Notes: a model not told the origin generated them from the letters alone. Positions 23,573 to 36,750 are shown, counted from the stretch's first letter. The stretch: 64,000 bases of DNA from Vitis vinifera (GCF_030704535.1 NC_081810.1:5427501-5491500); one strand, 5' to 3'. Translations and numbers: made by a program.

Positions 23573-26180
23573 ATTAAGATGTTCCTGGTTTTGTTAAAGG
23601 TCTTCAAGTTTGGAAATATGGAGTGAGTCTGTTTTTGTCTACATATATGATGTTGTTGTCTTTCCTTTTTTGGTGTATATGATGATGATAATGGTTTTCT
23701 CAATGTAAAATTTCGTCTCCTTCATTTCTCAGTTTCTCAGTCTTCTGTTGCATGGATTTACTTTTGATGATAGAACCCAAAAGGTGGTGAGTACTGGCCT
23801 TCCAGTAGAACCATTGAGACTATATCCCGAACGAAAGCGGCTGTCCGAAGTTCACAATTCCCAAAGGATTAGTCCTTTTTTGGTTTGGCTTAAATTGCTT
23901 GCTTTTCAGCCGGAGGATTTTTACTAATTTTGTGATTTTTAGTGGTTTTGCTCTTTAGTTTGAGCACACTGTGCTAATTTCTCTTCAGTTAGGAACTATA
24001 AGATGTGAAGTAGCAGAGAAGCAATTAGGAATTGCCATTTTAAGCAACTAGGGATGCTATTTTCTAAGGCGTCCAGTTGTTCGAAAAATTGAGAGAAGGG
24101 TTTTTGGAAGTTGTTGGAAAATTTGAGGTTGAGAGGAAGTACAAGGGAAGGGATTTGGAAGATTCGAAGAAAGATGTTGGGTATCGGGAAAGAAATATAA
24201 AGGAAAAGTTCAAAAAAAAAAAAGAAAAAGTTAAAATTACTAAATTATTTTTATATGTTATTTTAAATATATTTCATTATTTTTATAAGTGTTAAGTTTT
24301 AATTATATTAGATTTTTTATATATTTTTTTTTATAATAATCAATCATTTTTTAAATATAAACCAAACATATCCTTAAAAATATTAGTAGGTCATACATTT
24401 ATCATTTTGATTTAATTTAAGAGGTTTGACGGGGAAAGGAGGAGGGGCGTTACTGTTGATGTAAAGCAATTTACAATTGAGGGTAGCTTGATAAAAAGTA
24501 AAATGGAATTGGAAGCAATGTACATCAAAGCTTCGTTTGATTAGAAAAGACATCGAAGCTTCATTGGATTAGAATAGATAGCTAGGTGCGAATACTGTTA
24601 TGTCATTCACCACATGTTTGCAGGATCTCATTTGCTTAATGTGGCCGTCATCGGATCAACGGCAATCATGCCTCAGTTTCACTATTTTGCTGCCTTTAGC
24701 TATTCATTTTATTGACAATCATCGAACCAATTTGAAAACAAATACACTTGGCTACCTCCATCCCACACACAAGGGGAGCTATCTGTAAAGTATCTTAGAA
24801 TTTGAAGGTTTGCTCGCAATTGCTATTAGCTTAACAGTAGAGGCATCCTTTAAAAACTAGCATGAGGGAAAAACTCATCCACCCTATTAAAATGTTCATT
24901 GACGAAGATAAGGACCACGTGACAGCCAATTGGGCATTTTGTATTTCATCTTCAATCTTCCAGGGGCTGGATTAGAATGACAACCAATATACCAGAATTC
25001 CAACCATCAGTTTCTCTGAGTCATTCCTTCTCTTAGCCTTCATATCCTCTGCTCTTAGCCTAATAAATTGAAGAAGTTCCTCTCTAAGTGTAAACTTCCA
25101 TTATGCATTTCTAGATCAAGTATAGCTCGCCTCTGAGGAACAGTGAATTGCATTTGGGGGACAAGGAATACTCTGTTTTGAAGCTACCTTATAGCTTTTG
25201 CTCTGTTTCAGCAAACTACTGACCTTTCACCTTTTTTTTCCACTTAAAAAGACATAAAATGAACCGGAAATCATTCCATCTTGAACCAGAAATCAATTTT
25301 CCTTGAATTGGTTTTCAAGCACAAAATAGTCATAAAGGGCATTCAGACAACATACTGCAGTCTATCTAAAACTCAGAGGGAATTGATTCTTATTGATTTT
25401 TTTCTCCAGTAGACTCAGTGATATGCAATATATTTTTTGCATAATGATGGGCTTTTGTACACTGAATTAATAGAGGGATATGTAAAATCTAGAATCATTC
25501 CAACTGAAAACAAGAAGACTATGATAGGGCAGTCTGTAATTGGCGAGGGATCCCATTGTATGGGTCACTGCTATAAGATAAGATATTTGGAAAGACAAAA
25601 AGAAATGAGTTAAGAAACCAATAACTTCTGAACTAAGCAGCTTAACAAGATTAGAGAGCTCAAATTCTTACAGCATATTATGATTACAACCACATTGACT
25701 TGAAAGTAGAGCGAACAATGCACTCACCATAGTAAAAACACTTGTTTATTTCATACTTGAGGATGGAGCAATTACATCCAATGCCACTACTACAACAAGA
25801 AAGAGACTAGTACAATTCTTTCCCCTTCTTAGGTTCACAAATAATCATCTATCACAATGCTAATGCCTAATAAAGGCAGTAAAATCGGTCAGCAACAATA
25901 TAGCCAAGGTCTCCAAAAATCTAGAATAACAGAAAAATGAAAATGTGTCATCAATTTGATTCCAAAACTCAATGGCATTAAGCATATGAGCAATGAGTGA
26001 GCAGAATCCTTACCATTAACCTTAACTTCAACCTAGAAGCTTGGAAGCAGTCCCAGACTAAAGCCATCCAAGTGTAAGAAAACACCAAAACAATCAGTTT
26101 TTGAGTCTAAAATTGGAGAAGAAATGTGGTATTTAAAAATGTGAATTTTGTTTTCTAAGTTTTTTTCTTTAATAAACAGT
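23573..26180. other. HSP70 3' flank and intergenic region
   Basis: The first ~150 bases are the likely HSP70 3' UTR. A possible Tourist-like MITE occupies about 24068-24373. It begins GGCGTCCAGTTG after TAA, and ends in a segment whose complement begins GGATATGTTTGG before TTA; the two ends match only weakly. The remaining sequence holds only short, unremarkable open frames. The stretch 25700-26180 is probably the 3' UTR and flank of the minus-strand HSP20-like gene. Confidence 0.45.
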
Positions 26181-26239
26181 AAGCAACAGAAGATTGATCA
26201 CTGACAGCTGCCCTTGCATTTCTCCAACTAATGTCTCAT

Positions 26240-28230
26240 TCAAGACAACAAAAGCTCATTCCCGCCAAGGTGAGGGCGAAGGCAAACACGAACCTCATGT
26301 TCTTCTGGCCCTACACGGTGTTTCGGGACCAGTATTTCAAGAACTGTACCTGTTTCATCACCATATGCTTCTAGCTTGGCATCATCTGGTATTCGAGTAG
26401 CTAGTGGGATTTCCCTAATGAATTCCCCTGGTGGACAGTGCTCAGGCATTGGATCAGTGAGCTTGAATGTTCTATCGTTTCTCTTGATGATGGGCATACA
26501 TGACGTGCTTACAGATGATATCTTAACCACACCATGAGTGAGTGTGTTCCACCAAGTAACTTTCACCCTTTTAAGATCAGCAAAGGGCAAACTAATGATG
26601 ATCAAGTATCCTTCTTCATCCTCATAAATAGTTTTTGCTGCTGTAACAGGCCCAGATACATTCCTCATTACGCCACTAAACTTGTTCAACCATGGCAGCT
26701 CAATCGAGTGGATGTCTGTATCTTGAACCCTATTAGAATGCTGATTAATGAGCAAATAACAATCCTCATCATTCCCATGTGGGAAAAAATCCTTTTTCCG
26801 CTTGTTGCAAATGGTGACGAGATCTATTCCACCACCATTTACATGGTTTGATAGTCTAGTTGACAAATTCAAACCAGAACCATTGAGCAATTTCTTTGGC
26901 TGGGGATGAGGGTTGTTCTTTAAAGAAGGAAGGGCTCTCTCAAGCTCAAATTCTGTGCTCGGAAGGTTTCTCCACGAACAAAACTCACTTGCTTCAGGAG
27001 GGACTGAGAAATCCAGCTCCCTACCAGTGAGTTCTACCCACCTCTTTTGTTCCTCTCCATTGAGGTCCATGAGGTTGGGTGATGAAACAACCTCGATCCC
27101 ATGCACACACTGAGGATTGGAGAGACCCCTATAGTGTTTCCGCTGCATTCTATGAGATCGAACAAAACCCTTATCTGCACTAAAGGGAAATGGACGCTCT
27201 CCTTGGCGAGAATGACCATTCATATAACTCCTCAACTGCATCTTACCCAACGCATTCTCAGGCTTTCCCTTAAAAACCCACATGTACATGTTCTCCATAT
27301 CATGCTGCACCAAGAAAACCTCAAGCTGCAGATGAGACTTGTCAAAACTAGAAATCCCACTACCATCCCGGACAACCTTACTCTTTGATTTCTCATTGAA
27401 AACAGGTTTGAAATAGTAATTAAAGAAAAACCAAGCACCCCACACACTATCCAATCTCTTGGTACATTTACGCCCAACCTTAGTATGATTCAGTAGGGTA
27501 TCAGGCTCATTCACCTGAGGTCCAAGGCCAACATCTAGCATGTCAAAAGAGTCTGTATTCCATGATTGTGACGGAGGACTACGCTCTGAAGACAGGGGCA
27601 AATTAATATCAGGAGGCCTAGAAAGGATCATCTGCCTATTCATTTCCAATTCTTCATGAGTAATTGAACTTGAATCCATGGATAATAGCGTTGATGGATG
27701 GTGATTTTCCATTGACAAGCTCGTGAGGAGATCTTCTCCCATATTTTCCCTTTATATAAGTTTTCCGCTATACCAACAAAAGCACCTCACACCAACGCAC
27801 CCATACTCAAAATGAATTCCCTTCCAAATAACCCTACACTTATTGAATTACAGCCATACTCAAAACCACTTCAACTCCAAAATCAACAACACACAGAATA
27901 CTACAATTATTGAACTAGAAAGCAAGAAGCGGAAAATTCCGGAAAATCCCAAACAAGAACAACGAACTAATACTCTAAAAACCTATACAATGGAAAACAA
28001 AGAAAATGAGGAAAACTGGACGAAAAATCTCTGAAAAACAGCGTGGATAAAATACAAAAGGGATCTGAGAAGATTACCTTTTGAGAAACAGCTTGGTATC
28101 CACAAAGAAGAAAGATCTTCACAAGCAATCCTCCTCTCCAATAGGGAGAGACGGATTGAAGGGGTGTGGAAAGAGAGGGTGACGGATTCCGTCTGATTTG
28201 ACGAAATCGTTGGAGGTGGCCGTTAAGTGA
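26240..28230 (-). CDS. HSP20-like (alpha-crystallin domain) protein, 500 aa; coding 27742-26240 plus probable 5'-UTR exon
   Basis: One uninterrupted coding exon (27742-26240) gives 500 aa. The N-terminal ~360 residues have no domain I can name but contain family-like segments ('RLDSVWGAWFFFNYYFKPV', 'HLQLEVFLVQHDMENMYMWV', 'KRWVELTGRELDFSVPPEA'). The last ~125 residues look like an alpha-crystallin/HSP20 fold: 'TIYEDEEGYLIIISLPFADL' followed by beta-strand-like segments up to 'DETGTVLEILVPKHR'. This matches a plant group annotated as 'HSP20-like chaperones superfamily' (Arabidopsis At1g20870/At1g54840 type, from memory), which is much longer than classical small HSPs of 15-25 kDa. Chaperone activity is not shown by the sequence. 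A TATA-like string lies only ~10 bases before the ATG, too close to serve it. A donor (AAAAG/GTAATC, exon ending 28078) and an acceptor (GGTATAG, ending 27768) suggest a 5'-UTR intron of about 310 bases, with the promoter beyond 28230. Confidence 0.85.
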
Positions 28231-28900
28231 CGGCAACGGCTGTCCAAAGAGGAATGGATAGAATCAGAAAAGGTGTGAGAAGATAACGGAAGGGGCGGAG
28301 AGAGAGAAGCGTGGTTGTGTAAAAGACTAAAAGCCTAAAAGGTGTTAAAAAAAGGCCAGATTTTAATATCAAAGTGGTGGGCCTCACACGGAAAATCCAC
28401 GAAGTCCAATCCATGTGGATTCAGTTCCATATCCATTACCCATATACTGGGACCCGGATCTTGTTTCCCCATTCTGTCGGGTTCTTGCTGTCATCCTAAT
28501 ATTGGGGTGGACAACGTTGGGTTATTTGAATTCATCAACGCTATGCGAGATGAATACAACGAATAGGTTAGTACAATCATGCCTCACGCTACCTTTATTT
28601 TTCTATCAAAATATTAATAATAGGGGCTTATCTTGTCTTGAGCCACCCTTTTTCCCTTTGATAGCGATAGGCTTTGTTTTGTTAGAACCAAAGTCATCAT
28701 TCAAAAGGGTTGTAACTTGCAAGTGGTGATAACCGTCTAAAACGGGTCATCAAATTTTTGACCCTTTGATGACTATTTTAAAAAATATATATATTTTTTA
28801 TTTTTAAAAAATAAAAAAATAAAAATTTTAGACTTGAAAGCATGTTTTCGAAAAAATAAAAAAGAGAAAAGAATTTTAAAAACTTGTTATGGAAGCATAG

Positions 28901-29205
28901 GGCTTGTTAGTAAACTATTTTTCAGAACAGGTTTTTGTATATAAAAAAAATACATTTGATAACTAAAATATATTTTTTGTTTTCTGTTATTAAGAAAAAA
29001 AATAAGAAGTTTTCGGATGATATATTTTAATTATTTTTACTTGTTTTCTGATGTTTAAAAAAATAATTATACAAGTATATAAAACGTGGATATAAAATTT
29101 ATTTTTAAAAATATTTTAGGTTTTAAATAGACTTTTATTTTATAAAATATATTTTTAATAAACTATTTTCCATAACTTTTTTCAAAAGAGTGATCAAAAC
29201 AAGCC
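28901..29205. mobile_element. MITE, probably hAT-like, 305 bp
   Basis: The element starts GGCTTGTTAGTAAACTATTT and ends with AACAAGCC. The complement of its end reads GGCTTGTTTTGATCACTCTT, so it has a perfect 8-base terminal inverted repeat within a longer imperfect one. It is short, AT-rich and noncoding. No clean target-site duplication was found, so the superfamily call is tentative. Confidence 0.5.
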
Positions 29206-29689
29206 ATGATATTTTCTTATAATATATTTGAGCTATTTTGAAAAAAATATTTTTTAAAAAGTAATTATAAAAATATGAAAAATGTAAAAATAAAGTAAAG
29301 ATATAAAATATATAACTTTTACTAAATATTTGAAAAAAAAAACAGGTGAAAAATATTCTAAATTTCTAAATGAAGTTTTGTTCTAGAAAATATAATAAAG
29401 GAGTTTCAAACAATTTTAAAATTTTCAACAATATTTCCAAACAAGTCCTACATTTCTCTAACCTTCATAATAACTTTATATTGTACCTTATTTATTTATT
29501 TATTGCATTAGGTCATTATTTTTCTCTTTGTGATTTATTTCTCATTTTGAAACTAATTTTATTATTATTATTATTATTAAATATTAATATTATCATTGCA
29601 TTATCATGTATGTTACTAGTATTATATTATTATTAATGAAAACAAATTTCAGTTAAATAATTTTATTATTTTTTTAATCATACTAATAT

Positions 29690-30910
29690 TAGTCCAAGGG
29701 TTCTTCTAAGAATATTTTGAGATAACAAATCATGATTAGTATACTAATGTTTTAAGATCAAGATGAGTTTCAAGTTTTATTCAAAAAAATCAAAAGCAAA
29801 ATCAAGATAATCATCAAATGATCAAAGAGACATAAGACAATTATCAAAGGATCAAAGAAGTGTAAAACTTAGTGTGCATAGAGATCATTCAAGCTTAGGA
29901 ATCCTTGAAAGATGTTCACTTGGGTTTTTAAGTTCAATATGTGCATGTTTTTCATACTCAGTTTTAAACTTTAAAAGACATATATTTTTTAACCGAGTTT
30001 TAATCCAAAACCTTAGGCAAAAATCATGTGTTTGAGAGTCATATGCGTACTTAAAGTGTTGCCTAAGTGTTTAAAGTTCTTAAAGATGAAAAAGATAGGC
30101 TTTTAGATGAAATTTTGGCTAATCGATCAAGGGTAAGCCCAACCAGCTAAGTCGGTTGAGAATCGATCAAGCCGATTACTCTTTCTCGATTAAAGGGTGC
30201 ATTAACCTTCTCTCTTTTTCATAAAAGTTGTTTTCCTAGTTAGAGTTTGACTAAGCCCCAACAGTCACCTACCATATATTGAATGTTTAACGACTAGTTA
30301 ATCGGTAAAGTTGGAGCTCAACTGAGAAAGACTTGTTGGAGTCCTTTTTGGTGTCTTAGGCTAGAAACTTATAGATTGAGCACTTAACTTCATTTATGAT
30401 ATAGAGAACACCTGTTCATAACTCCTTAGCTACAAGTTTCTCACTTTAAACGCTCTCATATCTCTTTTTAGTGCATTAAACTTCTATTTTCAAATCATCT
30501 TAGTGTATCCTTATTATTCATCCTAGCCTTTCCTTGTACTCGTTAATTTATTGAGTTAGGTTTAATGTGCTTCTATTCATTTATTGAAGAAAGGTTTTGA
30601 GTGATTAAAGCTTCAAATTGAGAGTATACTTGAAGAAATTTGTAGTGCCCATTGGAGGAAAAAAATCCAAATATAAAGGATTGAAAGTTGGTTAAAGTTT
30701 CAAGTTAATAGATTCTTAATCGGTTGGAACTTGAGAAGAGTGGACGCGGGTAAGGATTGTTGAACCACTATAAAAGTATGGTGTTTGCTTTCTCTATCTC
30801 TATTTTTTTATTTATTGCTCTTTAATTTGCTTAAATTTAGTGGGTTTGCAAAAGATTTCAAAATCCTAATTCACCTTACTTTCTTGGGTAATTTTTTTTA
30901 AATTAATTAG
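29690..30910 (+). mobile_element. Solo-LTR-like remnant of a SIRE/Maximus-type Copia element, plus orientation
   Basis: This segment is homologous, in opposite orientation, to the repeat at 52415-53603. Shared landmarks in the same order include an ACCGAGTTTTAAT-like block, the 'ccttaggcaaaa' and 'tgcctaagt' blocks, 'cgatcaag' stretches, TTCATTTATGATATAGAGAA and 'tagtgcattaaact'. The end near 30870-30905 ('tcctaattcacct...tcttgggt') is a decayed form of the 'aattcacccccctcttgggtg' end. No internal retrotransposon coding region is attached. Class is inferred from remembered SIRE-type LTR ends. Confidence 0.5.
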
Positions 30911-31599
30911 CCTTTAAATTTACACATTTGTCTTGCACCTTCCATATATTTTTGTCACATCTATCTTTTACAATAAATTTAATTGTCTTAGAGATATTTT
31001 ATCATACAATATTGACTCATATTGAAGTCATTGTAATTTTAGTGTATTTATCTTGTATATTGAGATAATGTTTGATTGATTGGATATAACATATGATAGA
31101 GCAAAAAATATGATAACATATCTTATCTCATATTTATTTGACATATTTGTTTGGTGATTAAATATATTATGCAATCTTTTTGTAATTTTTAGATATTTTA
31201 ATCCTAAGCTTACATACTAGATATGTACATATCCCTTAGCCCTTGTAGGAGAAATGTATTATTCATTTATTCATTCTATTCTAGTCAATTTTTTATAATC
31301 ATTTATTTTTCAATTTTATTTTATTAAAACAAAAATGGGCCTCTATTTAGGGTATGCAACACACTCACCACATTCCCTCTCACACCACTAATGCCATATG
31401 ACCCATTGGGGTTGAATGATGTTTATAAACCTCTTTTCATCTCCTTTAATTTTTTCATCTCCTTTAATTTTCCATGTGGGATGAGTATTAACTTATTTAA
31501 ACAAAATTCAAGGCGTGCAAGAGGAGAACTTGAACCTTTAAAGGTTGAATGACCACTCTATTACTTATCTAATGATTTTAAAATATGAGAAACTAAAAA

Positions 31600-31603
<4 letters not shown>

Positions 31604-31634
<31 letters not shown>
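31604..31634. repeat. AT dinucleotide microsatellite
   Basis: Pure alternating T and A over about 31 bases, in AT-rich intergenic DNA. Confidence 0.9.
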
Positions 31635-31638
<4 letters not shown>

Positions 31639-32689
31639 CATAATATTATACATATTTTATTTAATAAAATTTAAATTATTAATACATTTATATAAAGGAT
31701 GAAAAAATAAATATCATTAATTTTTAATTATATATACACACATTAATTTAAAAAAATTTAATTTTAATAAAATATAAATGATATATTTATAATGTCATCA
31801 GTTTAACTATGGTTCAATCAATAAACCGTAAACTAATAATTTTTTTTAGTTTAATGACTGGTCCAATTTTTAAAACATTGGATTAAAAAAATAAAATTTA
31901 TAATTAAAAAGACCTAAAAAAATATATGAAGTATATTCTAAAATAATACTAATGTATATATTATTTAATATGTACAAATTATTATTGTATGTTGAATAAC
32001 ATAATATGATTTTTTTTTCAAGTTTTAAACTATATAGAAAATTTTCATTTGTAAATTTTAAACTTTCTCCCATGGACAAGGGGTACAATGAAAAAAAAAA
32101 CTTATTTATTAAATTTTAAATTGTTGAACAATTTTCAAATAATACCAAACATGAGAAAGATTTCATATTTTTAAAAAATAACAAATATTGGAATGTAATA
32201 TAATTCTATTTTAAATAAATATTAAACATAAAACTAATATATTTTCAATTTCCTTTTTTATTTATTTTAAAAATCAAATATAAATATGTTATAATGTACC
32301 CATTAAATATAACACATTAGGATATCATGTTGATTAAATACAATATCTAATGATATTATATATCCCATTTAAAATAATATCCTATAATATTCATATCTCA
32401 TCAAATGAGATCCCAATCAAATGTAAACAAATGTAATTATATTATTTATGATTTTTATAGGAATCTTTAATGTCAAATGTTAAATAATTTACCTTATAGA
32501 GTTACTCGTTAAGGGTAGCTAGTTCATGCTACACAAAAGTCATGTACAAATGTTAACTTGCCTTAACAAAATAATATTATTAGGTTATACAATAAGCTTT
32601 TGGTTGGTTAGATATTACATATGTAATATCTTAAATATCATTTTATTGGATATGATATTCAAGGACATCATATCTAGATATGATGTCTT

Positions 32690-32691
<2 letters not shown>

Positions 32692-32750
<59 letters not shown>
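32692..32750. repeat. AT dinucleotide microsatellite, about 59 bp
   Basis: Uninterrupted AT repeat. It creates a spurious Ile-Tyr open frame at 32526-32768. The longest clean AT run in the window and a likely polymorphic site. Confidence 0.95.
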
Positions 32751-32755
<5 letters not shown>

Positions 32756-33039
32756 CATCCAATTTTAGTACATTTCGTCATTCATTCAAGCCATATTATG
32801 CTTGGATATAACATGATATAGGATTAGAGATAAGATAATATGACATATTGAAATAAGATGATCTAAGTTATCTTATCAGTTATCTTATTCTGATTTCAAT
32901 CAAATATGAGATAAGATAAGTATTGCAATTCATTATATTAATTTATAATATAAAAATTTTAATTAAAAAATACATTCATAGTTTTTTTAAAAAAAAAAAA
33001 AATGCATAAAGTAAAATAATTCTAACATATATTATTTAA

Positions 33040-33064
33040 TATATATATATATATATATATATAT
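33040..33064. repeat. AT dinucleotide microsatellite
   Basis: About 25 bases of alternating A and T inside the second copy of the AT-rich block. Confidence 0.85.
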
Positions 33065-33483
33065 GATTTAACAATATAATATAATATAGTATATTTTAAT
33101 TTATAAATTTTAAATATTTTAATCATGAATATTATCAATAAAGAAATAACGAGTTACTTACCAAATTATAAATTATAAATAAATTTCCAAATAGCACTGA
33201 ACATATAAGAAGTTTATACTTTTTAATTGTAGATATAAGGATATAATGTAATTTTTATTTTAAAAAAATATTTCATATTGAAAAATAATGTATTTTCCAT
33301 GGATTATAATACCTTAGAATGTTATGTCTATCGGATATAATATCCAAAGATATGATATCCTATTAGAAATAATGTCATGGGATATACATATCTGATCTAA
33401 TCAGCTAAATGTAACTTTAATGCATTCATACTAAACTTGTGTTGGACAATAAAACTACTTGTCTTGAAGGACTTCTATCATAC

Positions 33484-34169
33484 TGTAGACTTAAAAATTT
33501 TAGTGGATTACATTACCATTAATTTGGTCTTCAAAATTGATAAATAATTGGATAAGTAAATAAATAAAAATAGATATCCTCTTATGAATAATTGATAAAT
33601 CATTATTATTATCTTGTTAGTAAAACCAACAGAGAAAAAAAGTTGCTAAAATAAAAAAACTAAATCCCTTGAATTAAGTAACTAAAATTCGGGAATTCGA
33701 AATTCAAATTCTTTACTTTCACCTATAAATAGATGTGACTTTTTTCAAGAGAAAGGGAGAAATGGAGAAATAAGAAAAAATCCAAAAAAAGAAAATCCTA
33801 AAGAGAAAATCTAGAGGCGACTTTGTACGGGAAAAGAAACTTCACAACAAAAAAAAAAGCTTCATCAAATCTCCCTGTAAGTTTGGTAAACGACAAAAGA
33901 ACTAATACACGCGTTCTTCGCCATTCAACAAGTTCATTCGGGAATAAGCCACTTGTGGCCCTCGATTGATCTTCGAAATCAAGAAAACATTATTGTCGTT
34001 CTTCAAGTTGTGATTGAAACGAATGAATTAGAGGAAAATATTATTTCGTAAAGAATATTATTTTTGAAATTGTACCCCAATATTTTTAATTTCAATAAAT
34101 ATTTTATTCACATTATTTTTGTTATTGTTTTGCTTACTTCGTAAGACTTTTACAAAATTTGTACGTACA
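33484..34169 (+). repeat. 5' LTR of the Gypsy-type element
   Basis: It begins TGTAGACTTAAAAATTTTAG and ends GTACGTACA. It contains a TATA-like 'cctataaatag' (near 33722-33732), repeated in the other LTR and likely the element's promoter. Confidence 0.75.
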
Positions 34170-34447
34170 AATTTATGACACGCCCAGTGGGACCTCTCCG
34201 TCTCTCATTTTTTTCATTAGAAAATTGATCACTACCACGTTGATGACATCTAAAAGAATTCAAGTTGTGCACATCAACAAGGGCAGTGACAAGATCGTCA
34301 TTACGCAATCAACACACAACACCACTATGGGCCCCATGACTCGTAGCAAAGCGAAATCAACATCTTCACCTTGAAAAAAAAACAAATGAGTTTACTTGTT
34401 TGTTAAAATCGATAAGGACATGTGATGAGCACTAACCATGCATCACT

Positions 34448-36750
34448 TTGGCTTCTCCGGGGGCAAAAAGTCGTAGTCCTCATAGTAAGGGAAAACTCCC
34501 TTTAGTACTAAAGGACTTTAGGGATAAGTCTTCTTGCTTTGTTACCGATACCAACTCTAGCACCAACTCACACTCTGAATCGCCAACTGGAATTTTGAAG
34601 GAGGAAAATTACTCCAATCGTTTTGACTCTTTTACTTTTCATTTCTCGATGACTATGCCGATAATGGTGACCGACACTACAACCATAGAAGAACAATTAG
34701 CAGAGATGGCTCGCACTATTGCTAAACTCACCAAGATAGTCGATGAGAAGGATATGTAGATAGTCTCCCTCATAAACAAGGTTGAAACTCAAGTACAAAA
34801 TATAGGTGAGTCAAGTCAAGGACTCAACCATATTCTGAATGTTGTATCTCCTTTCGATGATGCACCACATGTATCTAGGACAGTGCAAGTCAGGGGACAA
34901 ACGATAGAATCTACCTTGGTGACGTCATTATCAATCACAGAGTACGCTCATGTACTCTAAACCTTACACTAAGAGGATTGATAGTTTACATATGTCTGTG
35001 AGTTATCAATCTCCAGAGTTTCAATCATTTGACAGGAAGAGAAATCCAAAACAACGTGTTGCCCATTTCGTTGAAACTTGTAACAATGTAAGTACATATG
35101 GTGATTTGTTAGTCACACAATTTGTTTGTTCTTTTCGGGAGAATGTTTTTGATTGGTACACAAACCTTGCACCTAAATATATCGATAGTTGAGACAAAAT
35201 GGAATGCGAATTCCTCAACTATTTCTATAGTACCCGATGAATTGTAAGTATGATGGAGCTTACTAATACTAAGCAATGGAAAGTCGAGTCGGTCGTAGAC
35301 TACATTAATCGTTGGCTTAAGCCTGGACTACAAAAATAGATTATCCGAGGTGTCAGCTATGGAGATGTACATACAAGGAATGTATTGAGGTCTTCTGTAC
35401 ATTCTTCAAGTGATAGGACCTTGCACCTTTGAAGAGTGTTAGCTACTTGAGCATATGACATGGAACTCAGCATAGCTAACCATGGTACTAAAAATGACTT
35501 TATCGTTGACTAGCAAAGAGAGAGACACAATGGGAAAACAAGTGATAAGAACTCAATAAAACCCATCAAAGAGTCAATGATGGTAAATACGACTCCTATC
35601 AAAATCTCAGCAATAGATAAAAAAAAAAAAAGTAAAAGAGGTCGGACTAACCCGGGAAAATGATAGGTGTCAGTTCACCTTAAAGGAATTGGAGGAGAAG
35701 AATCATCATTTTCCTGACTCTAATGTGCCTAACATGTTGGAAGATCTGCTCTAGAAAATATTATTGAGCTACTTGAGTGCAAGCGTTCAAAAGAAATGTG
35801 TTGTGTTAATGATCCGAACTATTACTATTACCATCGAATCATCAGTCACCTTGTGGAGAAATATTTTATCTTAAAAGATCTCATAATGAAACTTGCAAAA
35901 TAAAGAAGAATTCATCTGGATCTAAATGAAGTAGTAGAGTCAAATCATGCTACACTCACATTCTGGTCCTTCGATCCTGTTCTGTTACACGTTCCACCTA
36001 AGACACTAGAGGCATGTGCCGATATTATCCAATGTGAGTTATCTAAGTTAAAGCAAACACAAGTGTCAAGTTGGAACACCTTTCTTCACCTTTGCTCTAA
36101 TAATGAATCAATGTCATAAAGCAAAGAAGGTTGGACATTGGTAACACGAAGAAGATCTTGTAAGAAGCAAGAATCTCGTCTATACCCAAATATTCCTAGG
36201 AAAGAACAATGTAAACAAAATATTTATCGACATGTGAAGAAGAAAGAAGAAAAAAATCCCAAAAGAAAACAAACAATTGTACGTACAAGTTGATGACTTC
36301 TTGGTATAGAAACTTATCACCCCTATCACCTTAGGAGAATACTTCCTTCCAGATTTCTTCAATGAAAGGATGATAACATCAACTCATATGGTCTCTTGTC
36401 ACAAGACTTTAGTAGAAGATAGGCCACGTGAAGATGAAAAAAGTGCTCTTGGTGTAAAATCGAGCAAAACCAAGGAATATGATAAGGTAATAGCAAACCT
36501 ACAGTGTTTACCCTCGTCTTTCAGTATCCATGAAATGCTACAATTTCTTGAGGAAACATGAATTGTATTGATCCAGGCAGTTAAGAATCCATCACTCTAT
36601 GCCACAAAAATAAAATGAACAAAATGATTTGAAGACAAATGTCACAATTTTGCAACATGTTGTGCATCTATTACTTTCACCAATGACAATGAAGATAGCG
36701 TGACATCAAATTTTACCATAATTGTTCTCAAACCTCGACACTCCAATGAT
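34448..36750 (+). pseudogene. Degenerate gag and pre-protease region of the Gypsy-type element
   Basis: Open pieces at 34448-34759 and 34950-35192, and broken frames after them, spell a plant Gypsy gag. The retrotransposon gag domain shows as 'SPEFQSFDRKRNPKQRVAHF' and 'FDWYTNLAPKYIDS', followed past a stop by the FLN-FYSTR- and NTKQW-like segments (35205-35290). From about 35680 the linker toward the protease is recognisable ('PNYYYYHRIISHLVEKYF'-like, 'PITLGEYFLPDFFNERMI'). At least eight stops or frame changes interrupt it. It would have formed the virus-like particle core; it cannot now make a full protein. Confidence 0.75.

Larger units (their letters stand above)
31860..33430. repeat. 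Two diverged tandem copies of an AT-rich block, period about 1.05 kb
   Basis: The segment 31870-32430 matches 32940-33420 over a shared order of short blocks. These include 'ttataattaaaaa', 'cta..atatattatttaatat', 'aattttcaaataataccaaaca/aatttccaaatagcactgaaca', 'ggaatgtaatataatt/ggatataatgtaattt' and a closing series of 'ggatat/gatatc' words. An inverted match also exists between about 31122 (CTTATCTCATATTTATTTG) and 32905-32925, which may mark an older transposon end. No coding content. Confidence 0.5.
28240..33480. other. AT-rich repeat region between the HSP20-like gene and the Gypsy element
   Basis: No gene is supported. The stretch contains a hAT-like MITE (28901-29205), a SIRE-like LTR remnant (about 29690-30910), a duplicated AT-rich block (31860-33430) and three AT microsatellites, each listed separately. 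Open frames such as 28415-28729, 29370-29636 and 32526-32768 are low-complexity or chance. Confidence 0.55.

Noticed and set aside
28415-28729. 104-codon plus-strand open frame upstream of the HSP20-like gene
   Set aside because: Lies in or next to the probable promoter of the divergent gene, with no domain and low-quality composition.
32526-32768. 80-codon open frame ending in repeated Ile-Tyr
   Set aside because: Created by the AT microsatellite; no protein-like composition.
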